Shown: positions 1-6,101 of the stretch, in pieces
How positions within the stretch are numbered: the stretch's first letter is position 1
Layout of the letters: the number at the start of each line of letters is the position of its first letter
Source of the DNA: Chitinophagia bacterium
GTDB lineage: Bacteria > Bacteroidota > Bacteroidia > Chitinophagales > Chitinophagaceae
Direction of reading: 5' to 3'
NCBI GenBank assembly: GCA_010027295.1
Contig: RGVM01000072.1
Coordinates: 1-9,030, forward strand
Length of the DNA stretch: 9,030 nt
The notes under the pieces: model-generated
What the model was told of the DNA's origin: nothing
Seen by the model: only the letters and a program-made list of their open reading frames with translations
Databases searched by the model: none
Position numbers and translations under genes: made by a program

Positions 1-112
1 GACATACCCCATACATCCCGACTACGTCGGACACCGCCTCGCCACCACACTCAGCGAGAACGTCGTGGTGGAAGTGGAGGGCGACGACATCCTGGGCGCA
101 TATCTGCATTGA
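1..112 (+). CDS. 3' end of an unrecognised protein
   Basis: The reading frame open from base 2 gives 36 residues before a TGA at 110-112. The piece ends in VEVEGDDILGAYLH and has mixed acidic and hydrophobic residues like a folded domain. Third codon positions are mostly C or G, as in the clear genes of this window, which supports real coding. I do not recognise the family from so short a tail, and the start lies outside the window. It converges on the DUF2279 gene with only 7 bases between the two stop codons and no visible terminator hairpin. No function is proposed. Confidence 0.6.
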   Translation, partial: TYPIHPDYVGHRLATTLSENVVVEVEGDDILGAYLH

Positions 113-119
113 CGCAGGC

Positions 120-1106
120 TCAGAGATAGATGCCGTGCGCCCTGAGCCTGCCACGGGTGTCCCACTCGATGGCAGGGGCGGGTATCTTCACGATGTTGAA
201 TAGGGAGAGGATCGTCCGCAGCCGCTTGTCGCGGACCGGTAGCCTCGTGAGGTCCACGTCCAAGGACAGTAGGATCCGTCTGTAGCGCTCGACATCCCGT
301 CGGTCGACCGTCGCCCCGGAGGCGTCCGTCCAGCGGTTTTCGCGTCCTCCCAGCATCATCCGCGCATTGTGCCCCAGGGCCAGGTTCAGCCAGGCGGGCA
401 GCCGGCTCCCCGGGAAGAAGGATCTGAGGTTGCCGCTCAGCCAGAGGGTCTGCGCATTGTAGTCCTTCAGGAAGCGTTCCGCACCCGTGGTGCCGAAGAG
501 GGCATCCGTGCGCGAACGGTATGAAGGGTCGTGGCGGATGCCCCGGTACCCCAGCTTCACCATGAGTCGCTGTTCGCCCCAGCCAAGCTCCTGCCCGAGA
601 TAGAGGCCCGCACCCGCGGTGTTGAAGAGCATGTCGCCGGGACTGAAACCCCATTTCTCGGAGAAGCCGTCGAGCACCTCCACCATCGACATATAGGCCA
701 TGCTGCTCCCGGCCGCCAACCAGGCCGCCCGCTTCCGGTCGAGCCCCGACCAGCGCCAGAGATCACCCGCCACTCTGCAGCCCGAATACGTGCTCAGCGT
801 GTGCCCCAGCTTGTCTGTCTGCATCCACTCCCCCCAGTCATCGAAGAAATGGAATCCCTCGCGCCGATAGTTGGCGTACCAGGCCTTGTTCAGAAACAGG
901 AAACTACCCATCGTGAACCCTCCTGACAGGGAACCCACCAGCCACCGCCGACCCTTCAGGCTGTCGTTCGCAGGAGCATGTAAGGACGATTTCACGACTT
1001 CCGCGTCCGATCTTTCATGGCGGGACAGGAGGCCCTGCGCTTCGACAACCCTAGGGGCCGACATGGCTGACAGGAGGATGGATGTGGAAAGAAGGGCCGT
1101 CCGCAT
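120..1106 (-). CDS. DUF2279 family envelope protein
   Basis: This encodes a 328-residue exported protein of the DUF2279 family, whose function is unknown (E. coli YfiM is a much shorter relative). Residues 1-24 form a signal peptide: a hydrophobic core (ALLSTSILLSAMSA) ending in VVEAQ. The family core is clear: FFDDWGEWMQTDKLGH at about 87-102, then EVLDGFSEKWGFSPGD and MLFNTAGA at about 143-166. A C-terminal half with DYNAQTLWLSGNL (about 215-227) and LPAWLNLALGHNARMMLGG (about 236-254) follows. Aromatic and glycine-rich stretches of this kind suggest a membrane-associated or outer-membrane protein, which is inference. The ATG at 1106 was chosen because it places the signal peptide at the N terminus; the frame stays open upstream to a TTG at 1190, but that extension is not signal-like. 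It is transcribed divergently from the phosphohexomutase gene. Family assignment is confident; the role is unknown. Confidence 0.88.
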   Translation of the reverse strand: MRTALLSTSILLSAMSAPRVVEAQGLLSRHERSDAEVVKSSLHAPANDSLKGRRWLVGSLSGGFTMGSFLFLNKAWYANYRREGFHFFDDWGEWMQTDKLGHTLSTYSGCRVAGDLWRWSGLDRKRAAWLAAGSSMAYMSMVEVLDGFSEKWGFSPGDMLFNTAGAGLYLGQELGWGEQRLMVKLGYRGIRHDPSYRSRTDALFGTTGAERFLKDYNAQTLWLSGNLRSFFPGSRLPAWLNLALGHNARMMLGGRENRWTDASGATVDRRDVERYRRILLSLDVDLTRLPVRDKRLRTILSLFNIVKIPAPAIEWDTRGRLRAHGIYL

Positions 1107-1125
1107 GTTTCGGAGGATCGAATGG

Positions 1126-1158
1126 CAAAAATAGACATGTCCACCCAACATAGGCATA
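1126..1158 (-). promoter_or_regulatory. Candidate Bacteroidetes-type promoter for the DUF2279 gene
   Basis: On the minus strand TATTTTTG (1133-1126) matches the Bacteroidetes -7 consensus TAnnTTTG at every fixed base. A TATG (1158-1155) lies 21 bases upstream, a three-of-four match to the -33 TTTG. Transcription would begin roughly 13 bases before the ATG at 1106. The -33 element falls inside the palindrome GGCATATGCC, so a bound repressor there could block it. The match is by eye only. Confidence 0.5.
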
Positions 1159-1197
1159 TGCCATCCGCCCCTGTGAGATGTCCTACCCAATGCCTAT
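1134..1197. repeat. Cluster of small palindromes and a direct repeat in the divergent promoter region
   Basis: Four small structures sit together here. GACATGTC (1134-1141) and GGCATATGCC (1153-1162) are perfect palindromes. ATAGGCAT (1150-1157) and ATGCCTAT (1190-1197) are perfect inverted copies 32 bases apart. GACATGTCCACCCAA (1134-1148) resembles GAGATGTCCTACCCAA (1175-1190), differing by one substitution and one insertion. The cluster overlaps both candidate promoters, so an operator serving the two genes is possible, though no regulator gene is nearby. Confidence 0.4.
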
Positions 1198-1202
1198 TTT
1201 TA
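1172..1202 (+). promoter_or_regulatory. Candidate promoter for the phosphohexomutase gene
   Basis: TGTG (1172-1175), then 19 bases, then TATTTTTA (1195-1202) approximates the Bacteroidetes TTTG / TAnnTTTG pattern with one mismatch in each box. A transcript from here would have a leader of about 55 bases before the ATG at 1263. It lies back to back with the DUF2279 promoter. Confidence 0.35.
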
Positions 1203-1262
1203 TCCCCGCCCCAACCGGCCGGTACCGGAACGGCTCGACAAAACCCCAAACCACGACAGACG

Positions 1263-2987
1263 ATGGACAAAGCCACCCTCGACAGAGTGCAGGCCTGGCA
1301 GTCGGACAGCTTCGACGCCCAAACCCGCGCAGAGATAGCCAGACTCGCCCAGGAAGATCCCGCTGCCCTGGAAGACGCCTTCTACCGGAACCTCGAGTTC
1401 GGCACTGGCGGCCTGCGGGGCATCATGGGCGTTGGTACCAACCGCATCAACCGATACACGGTCGGGATGGCCACTCAGGGCTATGCCAATTATCTAAGGA
1501 AATGCTACCCCGACAGCCAGGTGAGCGTCGCCATCGCACATGACTCCCGTAACAACAGCCGATCCTTCGCCGAGATCACGGCCAGCGTCATGGCAGCCAA
1601 CGGCATCCGTGTGTACCTCTTCGAGGAACTTCGTCCCACGCCCGAACTCTCCTTCGCCATACGCCACCTCGGCTGCCAGGGCGGCGTCGTCTGCACGGCC
1701 TCCCACAACCCCCGTGAATACAATGGCTACAAGGCCTACTGGATCGACGGGGGACAGCTGGTGCCGCCACACGACAAGAACGTCATACGTGAGGTCGAGG
1801 CCATCGCCTCCGTAGATGATGTCAAATGGGCCGGCGGCGAAGACCGTATCACCCTTATCGGCAGGAATGTTGACGAGGCATACCTCGACATGGTGTCTTC
1901 CCTCAGCGTACACCCCGATGTCATCGAACGTCAGAAGGACCTCTGTATCGTCTATACCCCCATACACGGGACGGGTATCAAACTCGTTCCGGAAGTGCTC
2001 AACCGCTTCGGCTTCCGCAACGTCCATATCGTAGATCGGCAGGCACAACCCGACGGCGACTTCCCCACCGTCGTCTATCCCAACCCCGAGGAATCGGAAG
2101 CCATGAGCCTCGGCCTCGAGATGGCCCGTACCCTCGACGCCGACATCCTACTGGGTACCGACCCCGACGCCGACCGCGTGGGTATCGGCGTGAAGGACGA
2201 CAAAGGTGAATGGGTACTTCTCAACGGCAACCAGACGGCCGTCCTCGCCTTCAACTACCTCATCGAGGCCCGCAAAGCCAAAGGCATCGCCGGGCCTACG
2301 GACATGGTCGTAAAGACCATCGTCACGACAGACATGATTGACCGCATAGCCTCCGCCAACGGCGTCAAATGCTACAATGTACTCACGGGTTTCAAGTGGA
2401 TTGCCGAACTCATCCGCGAAAAGGAGGGTGTCGAACAGTACGTCATAGGAGGGGAGGAGTCCTACGGCCTGATGATAGGCGACAGGCTGCGCGACAAGGA
2501 TGCCGTCAGCGCCGTCGCCCTGCTATGCGAGATGGCAGCCTACGAGCGCGATAGGGGCCGCAGCTTGTACCAGAAAATGCAGGAACTCTACCTGGCCCAC
2601 GGCCTCTTCCGCGAACACCTCGTGTCCATCACCAAGAAGGGTATGGACGGCCAGCAGCAGATAGCCGCCATGATGGAGCGTTTCCGCGCCGACCCTCCTC
2701 GAAGCCTCAACGGTGTGCGCGTCGTCAGGCTGCTCGACTACGAAAAGCGCGAGTCGCGAGACCTGCTTACTGGTGGTATCGAACCCATCACCCTGCCCAA
2801 GAGCAATGTGCTGCAGTTCGTCCTCGAGGATGGCGGTAAGGTCAGCGCCCGCCCTTCAGGCACCGAGCCCAAAATCAAGTTCTACTTCAGCGTGAGGAAG
2901 GAGGTGCACAGCCTCGATGCCCTCCCCGCTGCCCAAGCCGAACTTGACGCCTCCATCCGCGCCATGACGGCCGACCTGGGCATCTGA
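1263..2987 (+). CDS. Phospho-sugar mutase (phosphoglucomutase/phosphomannomutase family)
   Basis: This encodes a 574-residue cytoplasmic alpha-D-phosphohexomutase, which interconverts hexose-1-phosphate and hexose-6-phosphate through a phosphoserine intermediate. All four family signatures are present in order. The catalytic serine is in TASHNPREYNGYKAYW (Ser147). The Mg-binding loop is DPDADR (Asp300, Asp302, Asp304). The sugar-binding loop is GGEESYG (396-402, with Glu398 and Ser400). The phosphate-binding loop is RPSGTEPK (from Arg530). The N-terminal part includes FGTGGLRGIMG, typical of the longer PgcA-like phosphoglucomutases, and the length fits that group. The ATG at 1263 was chosen because MDKATLDRVQAW looks like the usual N terminus. 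The frame remains open upstream to an ATG at 1122, but those 47 residues are rich in P, Q and C and overlap the promoter region. Whether glucose or mannose phosphate is preferred cannot be read from sequence. It probably supplies glucose-1-phosphate for glycogen or surface polysaccharide. Confidence 0.96.
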   Translation: MDKATLDRVQAWQSDSFDAQTRAEIARLAQEDPAALEDAFYRNLEFGTGGLRGIMGVGTNRINRYTVGMATQGYANYLRKCYPDSQVSVAIAHDSRNNSRSFAEITASVMAANGIRVYLFEELRPTPELSFAIRHLGCQGGVVCTASHNPREYNGYKAYWIDGGQLVPPHDKNVIREVEAIASVDDVKWAGGEDRITLIGRNVDEAYLDMVSSLSVHPDVIERQKDLCIVYTPIHGTGIKLVPEVLNRFGFRNVHIVDRQAQPDGDFPTVVYPNPEESEAMSLGLEMARTLDADILLGTDPDADRVGIGVKDDKGEWVLLNGNQTAVLAFNYLIEARKAKGIAGPTDMVVKTIVTTDMIDRIASANGVKCYNVLTGFKWIAELIREKEGVEQYVIGGEESYGLMIGDRLRDKDAVSAVALLCEMAAYERDRGRSLYQKMQELYLAHGLFREHLVSITKKGMDGQQQIAAMMERFRADPPRSLNGVRVVRLLDYEKRESRDLLTGGIEPITLPKSNVLQFVLEDGGKVSARPSGTEPKIKFYFSVRKEVHSLDALPAAQAELDASIRAMTADLGI

Positions 2988-3038
2988 CACGGCTGGACAG
3001 GCTCCCCTGCAGACTTTACGATCGAAATGGGCACACAC

Positions 3039-3527
3039 TCATTTCACCACCTTCATGTTGTCGATGACCCTGGAGGCCCCCGCCTCGCGCGCAGCGAACA
3101 CGGCGAGCGTGTCCCTTGAGAGCTCTACCCAGCCTGAAAGGGTCGCCACCAACGCCGAGTCCACCTCCACTTTGACATCCCGGATGCCCCTGGCCTCCAG
3201 GGATGCCAATATGCGCTCCCGGAGCGTCTCCCTGGTCAGAGGTCCCGACTCAGCCGGACTGACGCGGATGGCGTTCACAATCGACCGAACCCCAAGCACA
3301 CCCTTCGAAGCCCCCTCTATGGATGCCCTCAGCGCACTGTCACCCACCTCGCCCGTCAGCGTCACGATGCCCTGCCGGACCTCCACACTTATGCCCTGGG
3401 CGAGCGACGACACTTTCGAACGGACGGATTCCGCGATCTCGGGGTCGCGGGGCCGGCAAGACACGGCTATCACCATCAGACAGACGGCCGCCAACATAGG
3501 CCTCACAAAGTTTCCGGTGTTTCCCAT
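3039..3527 (-). CDS. Lipoprotein with two BON domains
   Basis: This encodes a 162-residue exported protein resembling OsmY-like and other BON-domain proteins, which associate with membranes or envelope stress. The N terminus has a hydrophobic stretch (MLAAVCLMVIAV) ending in VSC, so Cys24 is a plausible lipidation site, although the lipobox is not ideal. BON domain 1 spans about residues 30-89 (with EVRQGIVTLTGEV and GVRSIVNAIRV). BON domain 2 spans about 99-161 (with VEVDSALVATLSGWVEL and GASRVIDNMKVV). Both show the pattern of a beta strand, turn, 'TLTGEV' or 'TLSGWV', helix, then 'V.NA/NM'. The ATG at 3527 was chosen because it starts the signal sequence; the open frame continues far upstream only because it is a GC-rich shadow of pcm. 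It converges on the phosphohexomutase gene (51 bases between stops) and is divergent from pcm. The exact role is unknown. Confidence 0.85.
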   Translation of the reverse strand: MGNTGNFVRPMLAAVCLMVIAVSCRPRDPEIAESVRSKVSSLAQGISVEVRQGIVTLTGEVGDSALRASIEGASKGVLGVRSIVNAIRVSPAESGPLTRETLRERILASLEARGIRDVKVEVDSALVATLSGWVELSRDTLAVFAAREAGASRVIDNMKVVK

Positions 3528-3543
3528 ATGTTCTGTTTGCAGG

Positions 3544-3575
3544 CAAATTATCCCGTCAACCAGGCTGTCCCCAAA
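3544..3575 (-). promoter_or_regulatory. Candidate promoter for the BON lipoprotein gene
   Basis: On the minus strand TTTG (3575-3572) is followed after 21 bases by TAATTTG (3550-3544), one base short of TAnnTTTG. The predicted start of transcription is close to 3537, giving a leader of roughly ten bases before the ATG at 3527. Confidence 0.4.
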
Positions 3576-3643
3576 AAAAGATCCACGGATTCGCCGGCCT
3601 CTTGGAATACTGCATCGAAATGTGGCAAATTGCACTACGCAAC

Positions 3644-4300
3644 ATGAGACCGACAGAAGACAACTACCGCCACAAGGGACTGCGTCGAGCACTCGTCGAC
3701 CAAATAAGGGAGAAGGGCATTCGCGACGAACGCGTCCTCGAAGCCATCCTGTCGGTGCCCCGGCACTTCTTCCTGGATTCGGTCTTCGACAGGGTCGCCT
3801 ACGAAGATCGCGCCTTTCCCATCGGCGAGTCGCAGACCATCTCACAGCCCTACACCGTCGCCTACCAGACAGAACTCCTCCGCGTTGAACCCTTCCAGAA
3901 AGTCCTAGAAATTGGCACCGGTAGCGCGTACCAGGCCAGTATCCTTGCCCAGATGAAGGCCAGGGTCTACACCATCGAACGGCAGCGCAAACTCTACGAT
4001 GCCAACAAAGGGTTCGATTACCTGAAACGCTTCCCCTCCCTACAGCTATTCTTTGGTGACGGTTTTCGCGGGCTGCCCACCTTCGCCCCATTCGACAGGG
4101 TCATCATCACCGCCGCCGCCCCGGAAGTGCCGCCCCTTCTCATCGAACAACTCCGCCCCGGCGGACTGATGGTCATACCTGTCAATGAATCGGCAGATAG
4201 CCAGCGCATGATGCGCCTCACCAAACGTCAGGACGGCGGCGTCGACGAAGAGCGGTTCGAGAGCTTCTCGTTCGTACCCATGCTCGAAGGACGGAAGTGA
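3644..4300 (+). CDS. pcm: Protein-L-isoaspartate O-methyltransferase
   Basis: This encodes a 218-residue cytoplasmic repair enzyme that transfers a methyl group from S-adenosylmethionine to L-isoaspartyl residues in aged proteins. The family signatures are clear. VPRHFFLD lies near the N terminus. SQTISQPYTVA covers residues 63-73. The S-adenosylmethionine motif I is VLEIGTGSAYQ (87-97). FGDGFRGLPTFAPFDRVIIT and LRPGGLMVIPV follow. In motif I the usual GTGSGY is GTGSAY (Ala95), a conservative change seen by eye. The ATG at 3644 was chosen because MRPTEDNYRHKGLRRALV matches the expected N terminus; a TTG at 3602 and an ATG at 3620 are in frame, but the extra residues look unconserved. It is divergent from the BON gene, with 116 bases between the starts. 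A 165-base gap separates it from the glycosyltransferase, so co-transcription is uncertain. Confidence 0.95.
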   Translation: MRPTEDNYRHKGLRRALVDQIREKGIRDERVLEAILSVPRHFFLDSVFDRVAYEDRAFPIGESQTISQPYTVAYQTELLRVEPFQKVLEIGTGSAYQASILAQMKARVYTIERQRKLYDANKGFDYLKRFPSLQLFFGDGFRGLPTFAPFDRVIITAAAPEVPPLLIEQLRPGGLMVIPVNESADSQRMMRLTKRQDGGVDEERFESFSFVPMLEGRK

Positions 4301-4465
4301 AATCAAAGGCCTGTAGCCATGCAATACCTGTCCTTGCCCCATCAATACAGGCATCGTGCTCTTCACCGGAATCCATACCTTCGGGCACTCTCCCGTTGTC
4401 GCATTTCGGTTGATAATACAGTATCACGCTGACCTCCTGAATGGGCGAACCCCCAATATGATTTC

Positions 4466-5575
4466 ATGAAACCGACAGTATTCCTCCAAAAATCCATCGA
4501 CAACGTCAGGCGGAGGTTCCGGGTCGGTTTCTTCTCCACCGTCTGTGGGGAGGGTTACGCAAAAATCGAGCGCACCGGGGCGGAGGACGCATCCCCCCAT
4601 GTTCATACCTCCCGCGGGATACTCTTGAAAGGGGGATATGTCCTATCCACCCTTGCCGGGCCTGATGGCGTTCACCATGTCGACACAACCTTCTCCCTGC
4701 CCGTCAACTATACAAGGGGGAATGGCAGACTCATGTTCCTCTCGGTGAGGGAATACCTGTCCAAAAGAAGATACCTCCGCCAAGCAGACGATGTAGGTTC
4801 GGAATCGCGATTTTTCATCCCCCCCCATATCTGGTCCGACAACTACTATCACTTTATCGTAGAAGTCCTTCCATCCATTCAATGGGCGCTCAGCCATACC
4901 GACCTCCCCATCCTGGTGCCCGGCATGAAGCCCTTTCTACAGCGTTTCCTCGACCATTTCGGAAACGACTGGCAGACCCGGGTGCAGGTGTTCGACCCGT
5001 CAACACTTGTCAGGGGAACCTTCCATGGACTGACCAATATCCGCATCCTGCGCAAAGGGACCTATACACTGCCCAACCCCCGTCTGCTGCAGTTCTACCG
5101 GGAGGCCTCCGCAACATCTTCCGATGCACCCGAGACCGTGCTCGTCGTGTCTCGTAGCCTTACCGGCGATCGGCGCATACTAAACGAGGATGCCATGGTT
5201 GAGTACATCTCCGCACGTTTCCCCTGCGAAGTGCTGCTGCCGGAACGGGAGGGTTTTGCCAGCCAGCTCGCCAAGCTCCACAGGGCGCGCGTCATCGTCG
5301 GCTCACATGGCGCCGGCCTCACCAACATGATTTTCCATGCCCGGCTGGCCTGTCTCGTCGAAGTGGTACTGCAATCGAAGGTTAATGAAAGTTACATAAG
5401 CCTTTGCGAGGCCATCGGTGTCAGCCATCGTTGGCTGGTCGTCGAAGGGAGCCGACAGGAAGGAGAGGGACCCATCCATGCGCTTGTGCCAGTAAAACGT
5501 AGAAATTTTACACTCGGCACTATTGACTTTGAGCGTCTGCTTCAAATTGTCGCAGAAGGGATGGGGGTTGACTGA
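4466..5575 (+). CDS. Glycosyltransferase family 61 protein
   Basis: This encodes a 369-residue putative glycosyltransferase of family GT61 (DUF563). The conserved elements appear in order: IWSDNYYHFIVEVLPSI (122-138) with the family's NYYHF/E core; VLVVSRSLTGDRRILNED (225-242); and ARVIVGSHGAGLTNMIF (274-290), with the HGAGLTN motif typical of the family. No signal peptide or membrane segment is visible, so it is probably cytosolic or peripheral to the inner membrane. Bacterial GT61 proteins are usually tied to surface polysaccharide or lipopolysaccharide synthesis, but donor and acceptor here are unknown. It stands alone: there are no other glycosyltransferases, flippases or sugar-nucleotide genes beside it, which is unusual since such enzymes often sit in clusters. 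The ATG at 4466 is the only sensible start; no Shine-Dalgarno sequence precedes it. A repeat-rich non-coding stretch follows its stop. Confidence 0.88.
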   Translation: MKPTVFLQKSIDNVRRRFRVGFFSTVCGEGYAKIERTGAEDASPHVHTSRGILLKGGYVLSTLAGPDGVHHVDTTFSLPVNYTRGNGRLMFLSVREYLSKRRYLRQADDVGSESRFFIPPHIWSDNYYHFIVEVLPSIQWALSHTDLPILVPGMKPFLQRFLDHFGNDWQTRVQVFDPSTLVRGTFHGLTNIRILRKGTYTLPNPRLLQFYREASATSSDAPETVLVVSRSLTGDRRILNEDAMVEYISARFPCEVLLPEREGFASQLAKLHRARVIVGSHGAGLTNMIFHARLACLVEVVLQSKVNESYISLCEAIGVSHRWLVVEGSRQEGEGPIHALVPVKRRNFTLGTIDFERLLQIVAEGMGVD

Positions 5576-5782
5576 AGCCCGGTAGCCTGGGAATGCCTAA
5601 GGCTCATCTGTCATACTGACGTGCCTCGAGCAATCGAAGTGAGTGTAACGGGGTACATATCGGTTTCGCCAAGTAAGGCCATGGCGGTGCCACGCGGAAC
5701 CCTCTTTCTGTCCCACGCGGAACACGTGTAACGTGCCGTGACCTTTGCGTCAGATACATGCCATCGGGGCTAAAAGTTATCC

Positions 5783-5808
5783 CCGTGGCACCGTCTCGGG
5801 TGCCACGG
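5783..5808. repeat. Perfect 10-bp inverted repeat
   Basis: CCGTGGCACC (5783-5792) and GGTGCCACGG (5799-5808) are exact inverted copies around a six-base loop. The right arm carries TGCCACG, the same core found in the CCACGCGGAAC repeats on either side, so it seems to be part of the same repeat family. No T run follows, so it is not a typical terminator. Confidence 0.7.
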
Positions 5809-5872
5809 CTGGCAGGTTCTCATGGAAAAAGGGCTGAGAGGGTAGATGAAAAGACGGCCTTTGAGCTCGCAG

Positions 5873-5904
5873 GCGTGGCTCTCCGCCTGCGGCGGATGCC
5901 ACGC
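5873..5904. repeat. Imperfect hairpin containing a repeat copy
   Basis: GCGTGGC (5873-5879) pairs with GCCACGC (5898-5904). Inside, CCGCC pairs with GGCGG around a three-base loop, with a small internal mismatch between the two stems. The right side includes the third CCACGCGGAAC copy. It looks like a REP-type stem-loop. Confidence 0.55.
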
Positions 5905-5953
5905 GGAACCGATGGCGTGTGCCTCGCGGATTCGGTGGTGGGCACCTTGGGGG

Positions 5954-5969
5954 AACGCTTGTGAGCGTT
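5954..5969. repeat. Small 6-bp hairpin
   Basis: AACGCT and AGCGTT are exact inverted copies around the four-base loop TGTG. The right arm overlaps one copy of the GTGAGYGTWACGGGG repeat. Confidence 0.5.
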
Positions 5970-6047
5970 ACGGGGAACCGATGGCGGAAATGACCCGGAA
6001 CATGAAAAACATACGATGAACAACTGTTTCTTGACGGGACCTGCGAT

Positions 6048-6084
6048 AAAAAGGGGAGTGCGTTCACAACGCACTCCCCTTTTT
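6048..6084. terminator. Bidirectional intrinsic terminator
   Basis: A perfect 17-bp inverted repeat (6048-6064 with 6068-6084) encloses a three-base loop. Each arm ends in five A or T bases outside a GGGGAGTGCG stem, so transcripts from either strand form a strong hairpin followed by a U run. On the minus strand it begins 14 bases after the tandem stop codons of the outer-membrane protein gene, which it most likely serves. The element is flanked by GCGAT on both sides (6043-6047 and 6085-6089). Confidence 0.9.
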
Positions 6085-6101
6085 GCGATTAGAGTTCCTT
6101 A

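Larger units (their letters stand above)
5579..6042. repeat. Non-coding stretch with REP-like direct and inverted repeats
   Basis: No credible gene lies here; the short open frames on both strands have no recognisable protein features. CCACGCGGAAC occurs exactly three times (5690-5700, 5713-5723, 5899-5909). A longer module, GGCGGTGCCACGCGGAACC (5683-5701), recurs at 5891-5910 with one inserted base. GGAACCGATGGCG occurs at 5905-5917 and 5974-5986. GTGAGTGTAACGGGG (5639-5653) recurs as GTGAGCGTTACGGGG (5961-5975). Several hairpins are embedded and have their own entries. The pattern resembles repetitive extragenic palindromes, but no transposase gene of that kind is visible. Confidence 0.6.

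Noticed and set aside
22..654. A 210-residue open frame on the minus strand overlapping the DUF2279 gene
   Set aside because: It is rich in R, P and G with no domain pattern and lies out of frame over a gene with clear family motifs; GC-rich sequence produces such frames.
1494..2048. A 184-residue minus-strand frame inside the phosphohexomutase gene
   Set aside because: It lies opposite the region with the catalytic serine motif and shows no family features of its own.
2988..3038. Possible terminator between the converging phosphohexomutase and BON genes
   Set aside because: Only a four-base stem (CAGG/CCTG) is visible, without a T run.
3055..3888. A 277-residue open frame on the plus strand
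   Set aside because: It runs antisense to the two-BON lipoprotein gene and overlaps the start of pcm in another frame; its composition is Ser/Thr/Arg/Pro-rich with no recognisable domain.
4324..4353. Possible terminator hairpin after pcm (CCTGT and ACAGG)
   Set aside because: The stem is only five clean base pairs (seven of eight if extended), with a long loop and no T run.
5758..6074. Short open frames on both strands in the repeat-rich gap
   Set aside because: They cross the hairpins and direct repeats, overlap one another on opposite strands and have no protein-like pattern.
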